Assembly: GCF_008868155.1 (NCBI RefSeq)
Contig: NZ_WBKR01000036.1
Location: 1-35,267 of the forward strand
DNA length: 35,267 bases
Source: Micromonospora sp. ALFpr18c
Lineage (GTDB): Bacteria; Actinomycetota; Actinomycetes; Mycobacteriales; Micromonosporaceae
Reading direction: 5' to 3'
The notes below the pieces were generated by a model. That model saw only the letters and a list, made by a program, of their open reading frames with translations, was not told the origin of the DNA and made no database searches. Below are positions 1-9,481 of the stretch, in pieces (positions within the stretch are counted from its first letter, which is position 1; each line of letters starts with the position of its first letter). Both the position numbers and the translations under genes were made by a program.

Positions 1-522
1 GGTCGGCGCGCCCACGTAGACGTTCTCCGCCCGCTGTGCGAGCCGGGGCTGCCGTTCGGCGGGCAGGTCCAGCCCACCGAGGTCGAGCAGGGCGGCGAGG
101 ACGGCCGACTCCAGCGCGGCCGAGGACGACAGGCCGGCGCCCAGCGGCACGTCGGAGGCGATGGCCAGCCGGGCACCGGGGGCCGGGTGGCCCGCGTCGC
201 GCAACGCCCAGACCACTCCGGCCACGTACGCGCCCCACCCGGTGACCCGACCCGGCTCGGCGACGTCGTCCGCGCCGAAGGTGATCGTCTCGCCGGAGAG
301 CTCGGACCAGACCGTCCACTGCTCGCCGTCCTGCCGGTCGGCGGCGACCACGGTCCGCAGTGGCAGCGCGAAGGGCAGCACGAACCCGTCGTTGTAGTCG
401 GTGTGCTCGCCGATCAGGTTGACCCGACCGGGAGCCGCCCAGCGGCCGGCCGCGTCGCCGCCGTACTGGCTGGTGAAACCCTCGGCGGCCCGCTCGGCGA
501 CGTCACCGGTGGGGTTGGTCAT
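1..522 (-). CDS. galK: Galactokinase, N-terminal 174 residues (runs off the window start)
   Basis: Phosphorylates galactose to galactose-1-phosphate with ATP (Leloir pathway, cytoplasm). Reading the minus strand from ATG 522 gives an open frame to the window edge. The galactokinase signature GRVNLIGEHTDYNDGFVLP is at residues 32-50, and the GHMP-kinase ATP loop PLGAGLSSSAALE at about 126-138. Family members are about 380-400 residues, so roughly half the gene is missing. The start ATG overlaps the galE stop in an ATGA junction (519-522), so galE and galK are one translationally coupled operon with galE first. Identity is secure from the two motifs; only the C-terminus is unseen. Confidence 0.95.
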   Translation of the reverse strand, partial: MTNPTGDVAERAAEGFTSQYGGDAAGRWAAPGRVNLIGEHTDYNDGFVLPFALPLRTVVAADRQDGEQWTVWSELSGETITFGADDVAEPGRVTGWGAYVAGVVWALRDAGHPAPGARLAIASDVPLGAGLSSSAALESAVLAALLDLGGLDLPAERQPRLAQRAENVYVGAPT

Positions 523-1502
523 GACTGCTCCAGGACGTGCGCGCGGTAGAAGGCCCAGGCGTCGCCGACCATGTCGTGCAGGGTCGGCTTCTCGGGCACC
601 CAGCCCAGCTCGTCGCGGGCCAGTGCGGAGGAGGCGACGAGTTCGGCGGGGTCGCCCTCGCGACGCGGGGCCACCTCGACCGGCACGGGTCGCCCGGTGA
701 CCTCGCGGACCACATCGACCACCTGGCGGTTGGTGAAGCCGTTGCCGTTGCCCAGGTTGTAGATCCGGTGCTGACCGCCGGCGGCGGCGTCCAGCGCCAG
801 CAGGTGCGCGCGGGCGAGGTCGGCGACGTGGATGTAGTCACGGACGCAGGTGCCGTCCACGGTGGGGTAGTCGTCGCCGAAGAGCTGGAGCTTCTCCCGC
901 CGGCCGGCGGCGACCTCCAGCGCGATCGGGATCAGGTGGGTCTCCGGGTCGTGCCGCTCGCCGAGCGAGACGTCGCCGTCGAGGTGCGCGCCGGCCACGT
1001 TGAAGTAGCGCAGCGAGACGGCGGCCAGCCCGTGCGCGATGGCCTCGGAGGTGAGCGCCATGTCGACGGCGAGTTTGGTGGCGCCGTACGTGTTGGTGGG
1101 CGCCTTGACCGCGGTCTCCGGGATGGGCAGCTCGGTGGGGTTGCCGTAGACGGCGGCGGTGGAGGAGAACACCATCCGGGGCACCCCGGCGGCCCGGACC
1201 GCGTCGATCAGGGCGAGCGTGCCGACGGTGTTGGTCTGCCAGTACAGCTCGGGCTTGACCATCGACTCGCCGGCGGCGATCAGGGCGGCGAAGTGCAGCA
1301 CCCCGTCGAAGCCGGCGTCGGGGGTGACGATCCGGGCGGCGTCGTGGATGGACGCCTCGACGTGGGTCGCGTCGGGGGCGAGTGCCTCACGGTGGCCGGT
1401 GCGCAGGTCGTCCAGGACGACGACCTCGTGCCCCGCGTCGAGCAGCATCCGGGTCACCACGCTGCCGATGAAGCCGGCGCCCCCGGTGACGAGCAGTTTC
1501 AC
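519..1502 (-). CDS. galE: UDP-glucose 4-epimerase
   Basis: Interconverts UDP-galactose and UDP-glucose with bound NAD; Leloir pathway and supply of cell-surface sugars. The 327-residue protein has the Rossmann motif TGGAGFIG at residues 6-13, the catalytic YxxxK pair (Tyr139, Lys143) and a Ser/Thr-rich FSSTAAVYG segment at about 112-120. It also has YFNVAGA and DYIHVADLA, typical of GalE. The length matches the family. The frame stays open to a GTG at 1586, but I choose GTG 1502: a strong AGGAGG lies 7 bases upstream on the minus strand, and the protein then begins directly with the first beta strand (VKLLVTGG). It is followed by galK with an ATGA overlap. Confidence 0.95.
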   Translation of the reverse strand: MKLLVTGGAGFIGSVVTRMLLDAGHEVVVLDDLRTGHREALAPDATHVEASIHDAARIVTPDAGFDGVLHFAALIAAGESMVKPELYWQTNTVGTLALIDAVRAAGVPRMVFSSTAAVYGNPTELPIPETAVKAPTNTYGATKLAVDMALTSEAIAHGLAAVSLRYFNVAGAHLDGDVSLGERHDPETHLIPIALEVAAGRREKLQLFGDDYPTVDGTCVRDYIHVADLARAHLLALDAAAGGQHRIYNLGNGNGFTNRQVVDVVREVTGRPVPVEVAPRREGDPAELVASSALARDELGWVPEKPTLHDMVGDAWAFYRAHVLEQS

Positions 1503-1603
1503 GTCGTTGCCTCCTGTTTCGACCCCACCCGGGACTGGCCCTTCGGTGATCACCCTACGGCCGCGGCGGGCACCCTCGCCGACCACGCCACCATCACTAT
1601 TCC

Positions 1604-1609
1604 ATCATA
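1604..1609 (-). promoter_or_regulatory. Candidate -10 box for galEK in an AT-rich patch
   Basis: The minus strand reads TATGAT here, inside the only AT-rich patch (about 1598-1627) of the galE/CBS-protein divergent gap. The patch also holds a short inverted repeat, ATCAT 1604-1608 and ATGAT 1617-1621. No convincing -35 box is seen at 16-18 bases. It would give a leader of about 95 bases before the galE ribosome site. Confidence 0.35.
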
Positions 1610-1684
1610 ATCTCTCATGATTAAACAGACCCGCACATGACGGTCCGTCGTCCGCGAATCCCGGTGCGGGAGGCGAACGGTGTC

Positions 1685-1697
1685 TACCATCTCTGTC
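1685..1697 (+). promoter_or_regulatory. Leaderless -10 box for the CBS-domain protein
   Basis: TACCAT (1685-1690) fits the actinobacterial TAnnnT -10 pattern and is followed by 7 bases and then ATG 1698. Transcription would therefore start at or next to the A of the start codon. This favours ATG 1698 over the upstream in-frame GTG 1680, which would lie upstream of the -10 box. Confidence 0.5.
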
Positions 1698-2830
1698 ATG
1701 CGGGAAGCGGCCCGTACCGGGCTCCGGCGACGCGCGCGGGGGCGGCCCCGCCGCGACCCCGGCCCGCTCGCCCGGGCCGTCGCCCGCGTGCTGGTCCGCA
1801 CCGCCGACGGGGCCAGCCGCCTCGTCACCGACCTGCTCGGCGCCGGTCCGGCGGCCGGCCGGGAACGCATCTCCGAAGCCGAACTGCGGGACCTGGTCGC
1901 GGCGAACACGGTGCTCGACCCGGACGAGCGGCGGATCATCGACGAGGTTCTGGTGGCCGGCGCCAGCCTCGTCCGCAAGGTGATGATGCCCCGCACCGAG
2001 GTGGTCTTCCTGCCCGCCCGGCTGACCATCGCCGAGGCCGCCCGGCTGGTCCGCGCCGAGACGCACACCCGCTACCCGGTCACCGACGGCACCCACGACG
2101 ACGTGGTGGGTTTCGTGCACCTGCGCGACGTGCTGCTGCGCCCGGACGTCGACCCGTGCGTCACCGTCGGCGAACTGATCCGCGAGGTGAAACGGCTGCC
2201 CGGCAGCAAACGGGTGCTGCCCGCGCTGACCGAGATGCGCCGGGAGGGCCAGCACCTGGCGGTGGTGGTCGACGAGTACGGCGGCACCGCCGGGATCGTC
2301 ACCCTGGAGAACCTGATCGAGGAGTTGATCGGCGAGATCCACGACGAGTACGACGCCGCTCCGGACCCGGTGCACGCCGGCCTGCCCACCGTGGTGGACG
2401 GTCGGCTCAACCTGTCCGACTTCGCCGAGCGGACCGGGGTGGTGCTGCCCGCCGGGCCGTACGAGACGGTCGGCGGGTTCGTGATGGCCGCGCTGGGGCG
2501 GCTGCCGGTGACCGGTGACGAGGTGTCGGTGCCCGGTGAGCCGGTCGACGTCGACGAGCCCGACCCACCGGCCGGCTGGTCGTTGCGGGTGGTGGCGCTG
2601 GACGGACGACGGGTGGCGCGCCTCGCGGTCTCCGCCGCACGGACCGCGGAGCAGCGGCCCGATCCCGCCGCCGTGCCGTCGCGCCAGCCCGGGGTGGGCC
2701 AGCCGCGGGATCCGCTGGCCGGGCAGCGGCGTCGGGCCTCGGTCGGGCCGACCCGCCGGGTCGACGCGGGGAAGCCGCACGAGGTCAACACGCCCACACC
2801 GGCGGGCCGCGGCCGACCCGCCGGCCCGTC

Positions 2831-2834
<4 letters not shown>
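1698..2834 (+). CDS. CorC/HlyC-type CBS-pair protein without the DUF21 membrane domain
   Basis: A 378-residue protein. Residues 1-60 are Arg- and Ala-rich. The region ISEAELRDLV to VLVAGASLVRKVMMPRTEVV (about 58-103) is the typical linker of the hemolysin C/CorC family. A CBS pair follows (about 96-215, with TRYPVTDG and VVVDEYGGTAGIVTLENL), then a CorC_HlyC domain (about 228-305). The last 70 residues are Arg/Pro-rich and probably disordered. Full CNNM-type members carry about 180 residues of DUF21 membrane domain before the CBS pair. Here only about 60 hydrophilic residues precede it, and galE leaves no room upstream. It therefore looks like the soluble CorC form, implicated in divalent cation (Mg/Co) homeostasis; that role is inferred. 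ATG 1698 is chosen because of the leaderless -10 box. Confidence 0.8.
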
Positions 2835-3893
<1,059 letters not shown>

Positions 3894-3906
3894 CGCCGCG
3901 GGACAG

Positions 3907-4488
3907 GTGGGCGGGTCGGTGGCCGAGAGGGCGGCGCGGAGCGTGGATCGCAGTGGCGGGGTGCCGCCCGCCGGCGACACCATCCAGATCGGCATCGCGG
4001 TGGACATCCCGGAGCCGTGGGGTGGCCACCTCACCCGGCGACGGGTCGAGGCCGGTGACCCGCTCGCGGTGCCCGCGCACGTGACGCTGCTCGGGCCGAC
4101 CGAGATCCCGACGGCCAACCTGCCCGCCGTCGAGGAGCACCTGGCCGGCGTCGCCGCCACGCATCTGCCGTTCGCGCTGCACCTGCGGGGCACCGGCACG
4201 TTCCGCCCGGTGACGCAGGTGGTCTTCGTCGCGGTGGCAGCTGGGATCAGCGAGTGCGAACTGCTGGCGGCGGCCATCGCCGCCGCGCCGGGCCTGCACC
4301 GCGAGACCCGCTTCCCGTACCATCCGCACGTCACCGTGGCGCAGGACGTCGCGCCGGAGGCTCTGGACAAGGCGTACGAGGACCTCGCCGACTTCTCGGC
4401 GATGTTCGAGGTCGACGCGTTCACCCTCTTCTCGCACAGCGGACAGGCCCGGTGGCAGCCGCGTCGGGACTTCCGGCTCGGCGACTGA
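3907..4488 (+). CDS. 2H phosphoesterase, 2'-5' RNA ligase family
   Basis: A 193-residue cytoplasmic protein with the two HxT motifs that define the 2H phosphoesterase fold: HVTLLGP (His58, Thr60) and HVTVAQD (His141, Thr143). The approach VPAHVTLLGP and YHPHVTVAQ is typical of the 2'-5' RNA ligase-like group. Family activities include cyclic phosphodiester opening or RNA ligation; the substrate here is unknown. The start is uncertain: GTG 3907 gives an extra 25 or so poorly conserved residues, and in-frame GTGs at 3919, 3943 and 3961 are possible. It lies between trpS and a yihY-type gene, all co-directional. Confidence 0.8.
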   Translation: MGGSVAERAARSVDRSGGVPPAGDTIQIGIAVDIPEPWGGHLTRRRVEAGDPLAVPAHVTLLGPTEIPTANLPAVEEHLAGVAATHLPFALHLRGTGTFRPVTQVVFVAVAAGISECELLAAAIAAAPGLHRETRFPYHPHVTVAQDVAPEALDKAYEDLADFSAMFEVDAFTLFSHSGQARWQPRRDFRLGD

Positions 4489-4567
4489 ACGGCCGGCGAC
4501 GCGCCGGTCGGCGAGCATCGGAAGCCGGTTGCCACTACGGCGGTGGGAGATCGGCGAGGATGATCGC

Positions 4568-5491
4568 GTGAACGTGATCGGCCAGATCGAGGCGGGCATC
4601 GACCGCTGGGTGAGTGCCGCGCGCGGCCGATCCGGCCTCTTCGACCACGTGTGGCGCGCCGGAACGCTCTACGCCGAGGTGCTCGCCGGGCGGCTGGCCG
4701 CGGCGATCGCCTACTACGGCTTCTTCGCGGTCTTCGCGCTCGCTCTGGTCGCGTACTCCATCTTCGGCGCGATCCTGGAGGACAACGACGAGGTCAGTAC
4801 GGCGGCGGCCGGGTTCCTGAAGGAGAACCTGCCGTTCCTGGACGCGCAGCAGATCGCCAACTCCAGCGGCACCGTGGGCGTGGTCGGTCTCGTCATCCTG
4901 GTCTTCACCGGCATCGGTTGGGTGGAAGCGATCCGCTCCTCCCAGCGGCTCATGTACGCCCTCAACCAGCAGCCGGGCAACCTCGTGGTCCGGCGGCTGG
5001 TCGACCTGGGCGTGATGATCGGCGTCTTCGTGCTGCTCGGCCTCTCGGTGGCGGCGGTGGACGCGTTGGAGTCGTTGCTGCGTTTCCTGCTGCGCAGCAC
5101 CGGGTCGGTCGGCCTGACCACGATCAGCGCCGTGCTCAGCGTGCTGGTCAACGCGGTCCTCGCCACCGCGCTGCTGCTCGCGGTGCCCCGGCTGCGGATG
5201 AGCCGGTCCCGGCTGCGCCCGGTGGTGCTGCTGGTCGCCGTCGGCATCACGCTGCTCAACACGGTCGGGCGGTACTACGTGGTACGCACCGAGCGGAACC
5301 CGGCGTACACGGTGGTGGCCGGCGCGGTCGGTCTGCTGCTCTACCTCTACCTGCTCAACCAGTTGGTGCTGTTCGGGGCGGCGCTGCTCGCGACCAGCAC
5401 GAAGGGGCGGGTGGTGGACCTGGCGGAAGGTGCCCCGCCGGTGGATCTCGACGAGGACACCGACCCCGGGGCACCGGGCGGTGCGGGCTGA
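4568..5491 (+). CDS. YihY/BrkB-family inner membrane protein
   Basis: A 307-residue integral membrane protein with about six hydrophobic segments (roughly 45-70, 101-120, 141-165, 180-205, 218-235 and 248-276). It has the family pattern AAAIAYYGFFAVFAL near residue 45 and a late YLYLLNQLVLFGAAL segment. YihY/BrkB proteins were once called ribonuclease BN; that assignment was withdrawn and their function is still unclear. I choose GTG 4568 because GAGGA (4556-4560) is 7 bases upstream. The frame is open from TTG 4529, which lacks a site. The acidic C-terminal tail is cytoplasmic. Its stop overlaps the next start (TGATG), so it is coupled to the GntR gene. Confidence 0.85.
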   Translation: MNVIGQIEAGIDRWVSAARGRSGLFDHVWRAGTLYAEVLAGRLAAAIAYYGFFAVFALALVAYSIFGAILEDNDEVSTAAAGFLKENLPFLDAQQIANSSGTVGVVGLVILVFTGIGWVEAIRSSQRLMYALNQQPGNLVVRRLVDLGVMIGVFVLLGLSVAAVDALESLLRFLLRSTGSVGLTTISAVLSVLVNAVLATALLLAVPRLRMSRSRLRPVVLLVAVGITLLNTVGRYYVVRTERNPAYTVVAGAVGLLLYLYLLNQLVLFGAALLATSTKGRVVDLAEGAPPVDLDEDTDPGAPGGAG

Positions 5492-5877
5492 TGGCGGACG
5501 GTGCGCAGGTGCTGATCACGGTCGACCCGGACTCGTCGGTGCCCCCGTACGAGCAGGTGCGGGTGCAGCTCGCCGGGCTGATCGGCGACGGCCGGTTGCC
5601 GGTGGGCAGCCGCCTGCCCACCGTCCGGCAGCTCGCCGCCGACCTGCGGCTGGCCGCGAACACGGTGGCGCGGGCGTACCGGGAGTTGGAGACGGCCGGC
5701 CTGCTGGAGACCCGGGGGCGCAACGGGACCTTCGTCGCGCCCGGCCGGGACGACGCGGTCGACCGGCTGCACCGGTCGGCGGCCGGCTACGCGGCGGAGG
5801 CGGCCCGGCTGGGCGTACCGCCCGCCACCGCGCTCGCCCTGGTCCGTGCCGCCCTGGACGCGACCCGTCCCGGCTGA
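5491..5877 (+). CDS. GntR-family regulator, YtrA type
   Basis: A 128-residue transcription factor. The N-terminal GntR winged helix-turn-helix spans about residues 18-84 (VPPYEQVRVQL, LPTVRQLAADLRLAANTVARAYRELE, TRGRNGTFV). Only a short helical tail of about 44 residues follows, instead of a ligand-binding domain. That architecture is the YtrA subfamily, whose members usually control neighbouring membrane protein or ABC transporter genes. The ATG at 5491 overlaps the YihY-type gene stop by one base, so the two are translationally coupled. The likely target is this operon, by inference. The same frame is open far upstream, but that part is a shadow of the membrane-protein gene. Confidence 0.9.
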   Translation: MADGAQVLITVDPDSSVPPYEQVRVQLAGLIGDGRLPVGSRLPTVRQLAADLRLAANTVARAYRELETAGLLETRGRNGTFVAPGRDDAVDRLHRSAAGYAAEAARLGVPPATALALVRAALDATRPG

Positions 5878-5958
5878 CCGGCCCGAGAACCCCCGCCGGA
5901 CGGGCGGTACTGCCGCGAACCGCGTCCGACACTCGCGTTTGCGGACCATGATGAGCCG

Positions 5959-6396
5959 GTGGGCGCACTCATGACACTGGACCTGCCGGCCGACTCGCCG
6001 ATGCTCGGCCTGCCGTGGATCATCACTTTCGGTCCGCTCGGTGACCTCGACGAGTGGGAGCCCGTGGTCTGTGGACCGTACGAGCGACCGCACGCGTTGG
6101 CGCTGGCCGAGGCGGTGGTGGCCGATGAGCAGCTGATGGCCGTGGTGGAGCCGCTGCTGCCGGCGCTGTCGGCCGACGAGATCCGCAGCGAGATCGCCGC
6201 CGCGCAGGTCGCCGCCGAGGACGAGGCGCGTCAGGTCGAGGGAGCCGACCTGTACGGCGACTTCGAGGACGTGATCGACGAGGAGTTGGACGCCGCTGCC
6301 GACGAGGCGGGCCACGGCGAGCCCACCGAGCCGCCGAACGAGGCCGAGGTCCGCGCCGGCTTCACCCGGATCGCGGCGCTGCTCACGGCGAAGTGA
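5959..6396 (+). CDS. Acidic protein of unknown function
   Basis: I do not recognise this 145-residue protein. It begins with a hydrophobic, structured-looking segment (LGLPWIITFGPLGDLDEWEPVVCGPYERPHALALAEAVVADEQL), continues with amphipathic helices and then a strongly acidic stretch (about 75-125). There is no signal peptide or membrane segment. GTG 5959 has CATGAT 6 bases upstream, which could be a leaderless -10 box; ATG 5971 is the alternative start. Third-position GC is as high as in its neighbours, which supports real coding. It is followed by a bidirectional hairpin. It probably belongs to a lineage-restricted actinobacterial family, which is inference. Confidence 0.7.
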   Translation: MGALMTLDLPADSPMLGLPWIITFGPLGDLDEWEPVVCGPYERPHALALAEAVVADEQLMAVVEPLLPALSADEIRSEIAAAQVAAEDEARQVEGADLYGDFEDVIDEELDAAADEAGHGEPTEPPNEAEVRAGFTRIAALLTAK

Positions 6397-6430
6397 CGCT
6401 GGTCGGCACCCAGCGCCGCGCAGACGGACA

Positions 6431-6466
6431 CCGGCGCCGCGCGGAGCGGACTCCGCGTGGCGCCGG
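6431..6466. terminator. Bidirectional hairpin between convergent genes
   Basis: A 16-bp stem (6431-6446 with 6451-6466) has one G-U pair and a CGGA loop. It lies midway between the end of the acidic protein gene and the end of the alpha-glucosidase gene, which converge. There is no T-run, as is usual for actinobacterial hairpin terminators. Confidence 0.7.
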
Positions 6467-6559
6467 CACCACCTCACCCCCCACCACAAGGGGCCGGTAG
6501 CCCAGTCGCCCGTTGGCGCGGGGCACGACGGACGACCAGGTCGAGAACGGGTTACCCGC

Positions 6560-8197
6560 TCAGCGGCGTTCCAACCAGACGGCCGCGTCAACCGGCAGCA
6601 GATGGCCGGAGCCCTCCCCGGTCAGCGCCGCGCTGGCGACGACCGGCTGGCCGTACCCGTCGATCAGGACCGGCGCCCCGCTCAGGTTGACCACGCAGGT
6701 CAGCACGGTGTCGCCGGCGGCGCGGGAGAAGGCGAGCACGCCCGGCCCGGTCTCCAGCCAGGTGATCCCGCCGGCGTCGGCGGCCAGCGCCGGGTGGTCG
6801 TGACGGATGCGCAGCGCGGCCCGGTACAGCTCCAGCGTCGAGCCGGGCACGCCGGTCTGCGTGGCAACGGACAGGGCCTGCCAGGTGGAGGGTGCGGGCA
6901 GCCAGCTCAACTCGCTGCCGGCCGGCCCGAAGCCGTACGGCGCCAGGTCACCGGTCCACGGGATCGGCACCCGGCAGCCGTCGCGGCTCTCGCCGGTGCG
7001 CAGGAACGCGGGGTCCTGGCGCAGCTCGTCGGGGAGGTCGAGCACCTCGGGCAGGCCCAGTTCCTCGCCCTGGTAGAGGTACGCGCAACCGGGCAGGGCG
7101 AGCATCAGCAGGCTGGCCGCGCGGGCCCGACGCAGCCCTTCGGGGCCGTCGCCGTAGCGGGTGACGTGGCGCTGTTTGTCATGGTTGGACAGCACCCAGG
7201 TGGTCGGTGCGCCGACCACCGCCGCCTCGGCCAGCGCGGTGTCGATCACCTTGCGGAACGAGTCGGCCGACCAGGTGGCGTCGAGGAAGTCGAAGCTGAA
7301 CGCCTGGTGCAGTTCGTCCGGGCCGATGTAGCGGGCGAGCCGTTGCGGGGTCTCGGCCCACGCCTCGGCGACCGCCATCCGGCCGCCGGGGTAGCTGTCC
7401 AGGATGGGTCGCCAGGCGCGGTAGATCTCGTGCACCTCGTCCTGGTCGAAGTAGGGCAGCCGGCCCCTGCCGAGCAGTTCCACCTGGCGCTGGCCGGTGG
7501 TCAGGATGCCGAAGCCGACGTCCGGCAGCCCTTCGGCCTTGATCATGCCGTGGGCCACGTCGATCCGGAAACCGTCCACGCCCCGGTCCAGCCAGAACCG
7601 CAGCACGTCCTCGAACTCGGCGCGGACCTCCGGGTGGCGCCAGTTCAGGTCCGGCTGGGCCGGGTCGAACAGGTGCAGGTACCACTGGCCGTCGGCGACG
7701 CGGGTCCAGGCCGGCCCGCCGAAGATGCTCTCCCAGTCGTTCGGCGGCAGCTCACCGTGCGCGCCCCTGCCGTCGGCGAAGAGGTAGCGGGCCCGCTCCG
7801 GTGAGCCGGGGCCGGCGGCGAGGGCGTCGACGAACCAGCGGTGCGCGCTGGACGTGTGGTTGGGCACCAGGTCGACGATGATCCGCAGGCCGAGGGCGTG
7901 CGCGTCGGTGATCATCGCGTCGAAGTCGGCGAGGGTGCCGAACATCGGGTCCACGTCGCGGTAGTCGGCGACGTCGTAGCCGCCGTCGACCATCGGGGAC
8001 GTGTAGAAGGGGGTCAGCCAGAGCGCGTCCACCCCGAGGTCGTGCAGGTACGGCAGGCGTTGCCGGATGCCCTGGAGGTCACCGACACCGTCGCCGTCGC
8101 TGTCGGCGAAGCTGCGGACGTACACCTGGTAGACGACCGCGGCGCGCCACCAGTCGTCGTCGGCGGTGCGGTGCGGGGTGGTGGTGCTGGCGGTCAT
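6560..8197 (-). CDS. aglA: Intracellular GH13 alpha-glucosidase
   Basis: Releases glucose from malto- or isomalto-oligosaccharides taken up by the neighbouring importer; cytoplasmic, since no signal peptide is present. The 545-residue protein has the GH13 regions in order: DLVPNHTS (109-116), GFRIDVAHG with the nucleophile Asp213, VAEAW with the acid/base Glu278, and VLSNHDKQRH with the transition-state Asp340. The start VVYQVYVRSFADSDGDGVGDLQGI is typical of oligo-1,6-glucosidase/alpha-glucosidase (MalL/AglA) enzymes. ATG 8197 fits the family N-terminus; the frame is open to 8302 but that extension is Arg/Pro-rich. It lies downstream of the LacI-type gene with its own promoter. Exact linkage preference cannot be read from sequence. 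Confidence 0.9.
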   Translation of the reverse strand: MTASTTTPHRTADDDWWRAAVVYQVYVRSFADSDGDGVGDLQGIRQRLPYLHDLGVDALWLTPFYTSPMVDGGYDVADYRDVDPMFGTLADFDAMITDAHALGLRIIVDLVPNHTSSAHRWFVDALAAGPGSPERARYLFADGRGAHGELPPNDWESIFGGPAWTRVADGQWYLHLFDPAQPDLNWRHPEVRAEFEDVLRFWLDRGVDGFRIDVAHGMIKAEGLPDVGFGILTTGQRQVELLGRGRLPYFDQDEVHEIYRAWRPILDSYPGGRMAVAEAWAETPQRLARYIGPDELHQAFSFDFLDATWSADSFRKVIDTALAEAAVVGAPTTWVLSNHDKQRHVTRYGDGPEGLRRARAASLLMLALPGCAYLYQGEELGLPEVLDLPDELRQDPAFLRTGESRDGCRVPIPWTGDLAPYGFGPAGSELSWLPAPSTWQALSVATQTGVPGSTLELYRAALRIRHDHPALAADAGGITWLETGPGVLAFSRAAGDTVLTCVVNLSGAPVLIDGYGQPVVASAALTGEGSGHLLPVDAAVWLERR

Positions 8198-8279
8198 CGG
8201 TTGGCGTTCCCCGTCTGTGTCGGGCCGGCGCGGTGGCACCCGTTGCGGTGCGGCCGGCGGCCCGCGCGGGTGTCTCAGC

Positions 8280-8325
8280 AATATGCCGGCCAAGCGCTGC
8301 AAGAGTCAAGCAGTTCTTGCGCAAG
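8280..8325 (-). promoter_or_regulatory. Promoter of the alpha-glucosidase gene with LacI-type operator repeats
   Basis: On the minus strand TTGACT (8309-8304) and CATATT (8285-8280) are 18 bases apart, a good housekeeping promoter giving a leader of about 75 bases. Just upstream is the perfect palindrome CTTGCGCAAG (8316-8325). The spacer carries CTTGCAGCGCTTG (8303-8291). These CTTGC/GCAAG elements recur before malE, so the adjacent LacI-family protein is the likely regulator. The rest of the 192-base gap (8198-8389) shows no gene. Confidence 0.6.
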
Positions 8326-8389
8326 GAATGGCGGCCCGATGCGGCCGCAGTTCGGCCCCTGGTGTCCCACCAGACGGGCGGGCCGGCGG

Positions 8390-9475
8390 TCAGGCCGAGA
8401 CGGCGAGCGCCGACGAGCCGCCCCGGCGCCGGTTCGACCCGCCCGCGCCGTGGCGGGCGTCGGCCGGGGCGACCGCGGTCGAGCCGCGCACCACCAGCTC
8501 CGGGCGGAACAGGTACTCGGAGTGCGGTGCGCCGTGCCCGTTGATCTCGTCCACCAGGGCCCGGACCGCGGCCACCGCCATCGCGATCACCGGTTGGCGC
8601 ATGGTGGTCAGCGGCGGGTCGGTGAAGGCCATCAACGGCGAGTCGTCGTACCCGACGACGGAGAGATCGCCCGGAACGGTCAGGCCCCGTTGGCGTGCCG
8701 CCCGGACCGCGCCGAGCGCCATCAGGTCCGAGCCGCAGACCACGCCGGTCACGCCCCGGTCCAGCAGCCGGCCGGCCGCCGCCTCGCCACCCTCCACACC
8801 AAACAGCGACAGCTCGGCGAGCGGGCCGAGATCGGCCTCGGCGACGCCGGCCAACCGGGTCATCGCGGCACGCCAGCCGGCCACCTTGCGCTGCACCGGG
8901 ACGAACCGGTCCGGGCCGGTGATCAGGCCGATCCGCCGGTGTCCGAGTGCGACGAGGTGGGCCACGGCCAGCTCGGCGGCCTCCCGGTCGTCGCAGGAGA
9001 CGAAGGGCGCGCCGATGCCCGGCACGTACCCGTTGATCATCACGACCGGCAGCGGCCGGGCGATCAGCGCCCGGTAGCGGTCGTGGTTGGCGGCGGTGTC
9101 GGCGTGCAGGCCGGACACGAAGACGATGCCGGAGACCTGCCGGTCCAGCAGCATCTCCACGTACTCGTCCTCGGTGACGCCGCCGGCGGTCTGCGTGCAG
9201 AGCACCGGTGTAAACCCACTCTGCGCCAGGGTCGACTCGATGACCTGGGCGAAGGCGGGGAAGATCGGGTTGTCCAGCTCCGGCACCACCAGGCCGACCA
9301 GTCCGGCGCTGCGCTTGCGCAGCCGGGCCGGGCGCTCGTAACCGAGCACGTCGAGGGCGGTGAGGACGGCCTGCCGGGTCTCCGGGGCCACGCCGGGGCG
9401 GTCGTTGAGCACCCGCGACACCGTGGCCTCGCTGACTTCGGCCTGCTGGGCGATGTCGGACAGTCGAGCGCGCAT
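8390..9475 (-). CDS. malR: LacI-family repressor of the maltose regulon
   Basis: A 361-residue DNA-binding regulator. The LacI helix-turn-helix is at about residues 5-24 (LSDIAQQAEVSEATVSRVLN), followed by a hinge helix (TRQAVLTALDVLGYERPARLR). The periplasmic-binding-like effector domain spans about 62-340 (LVGLVVPELDNPIFPAFAQVIE, GHRRIGLITGP, SVVGYDDSPLMAFTDPPLTTMRQP). Its place between a GH13 glucosidase and divergent malEFG marks it as the local maltose/maltodextrin regulator; the effector sugar is inferred. ATG 9475 is preceded on the minus strand by TAAAGT (9487-9482) with a 6-base gap, so the message is probably leaderless. The operator at 9496-9507 falls in the -35 region, which suggests autoregulation. 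The C-terminus is Arg/Gly-rich and variable. Confidence 0.92.
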   Translation of the reverse strand: MRARLSDIAQQAEVSEATVSRVLNDRPGVAPETRQAVLTALDVLGYERPARLRKRSAGLVGLVVPELDNPIFPAFAQVIESTLAQSGFTPVLCTQTAGGVTEDEYVEMLLDRQVSGIVFVSGLHADTAANHDRYRALIARPLPVVMINGYVPGIGAPFVSCDDREAAELAVAHLVALGHRRIGLITGPDRFVPVQRKVAGWRAAMTRLAGVAEADLGPLAELSLFGVEGGEAAAGRLLDRGVTGVVCGSDLMALGAVRAARQRGLTVPGDLSVVGYDDSPLMAFTDPPLTTMRQPVIAMAVAAVRALVDEINGHGAPHSEYLFRPELVVRGSTAVAPADARHGAGGSNRRRGGSSALAVSA

Positions 9476-9481
9476 GGCGGC

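Noticed and set aside
1503..1586. N-terminal extension of galE to GTG 1586
   Set aside because: No ribosome site, and the extension precedes the Rossmann start. GTG 1502 has AGGAGG at good spacing.
537..1610. 357-residue plus-strand frame opposite galE
   Set aside because: Antisense shadow of galE. The minus frame has all GalE motifs; this one is Gly/Val/Asp-rich with no recognisable domain.
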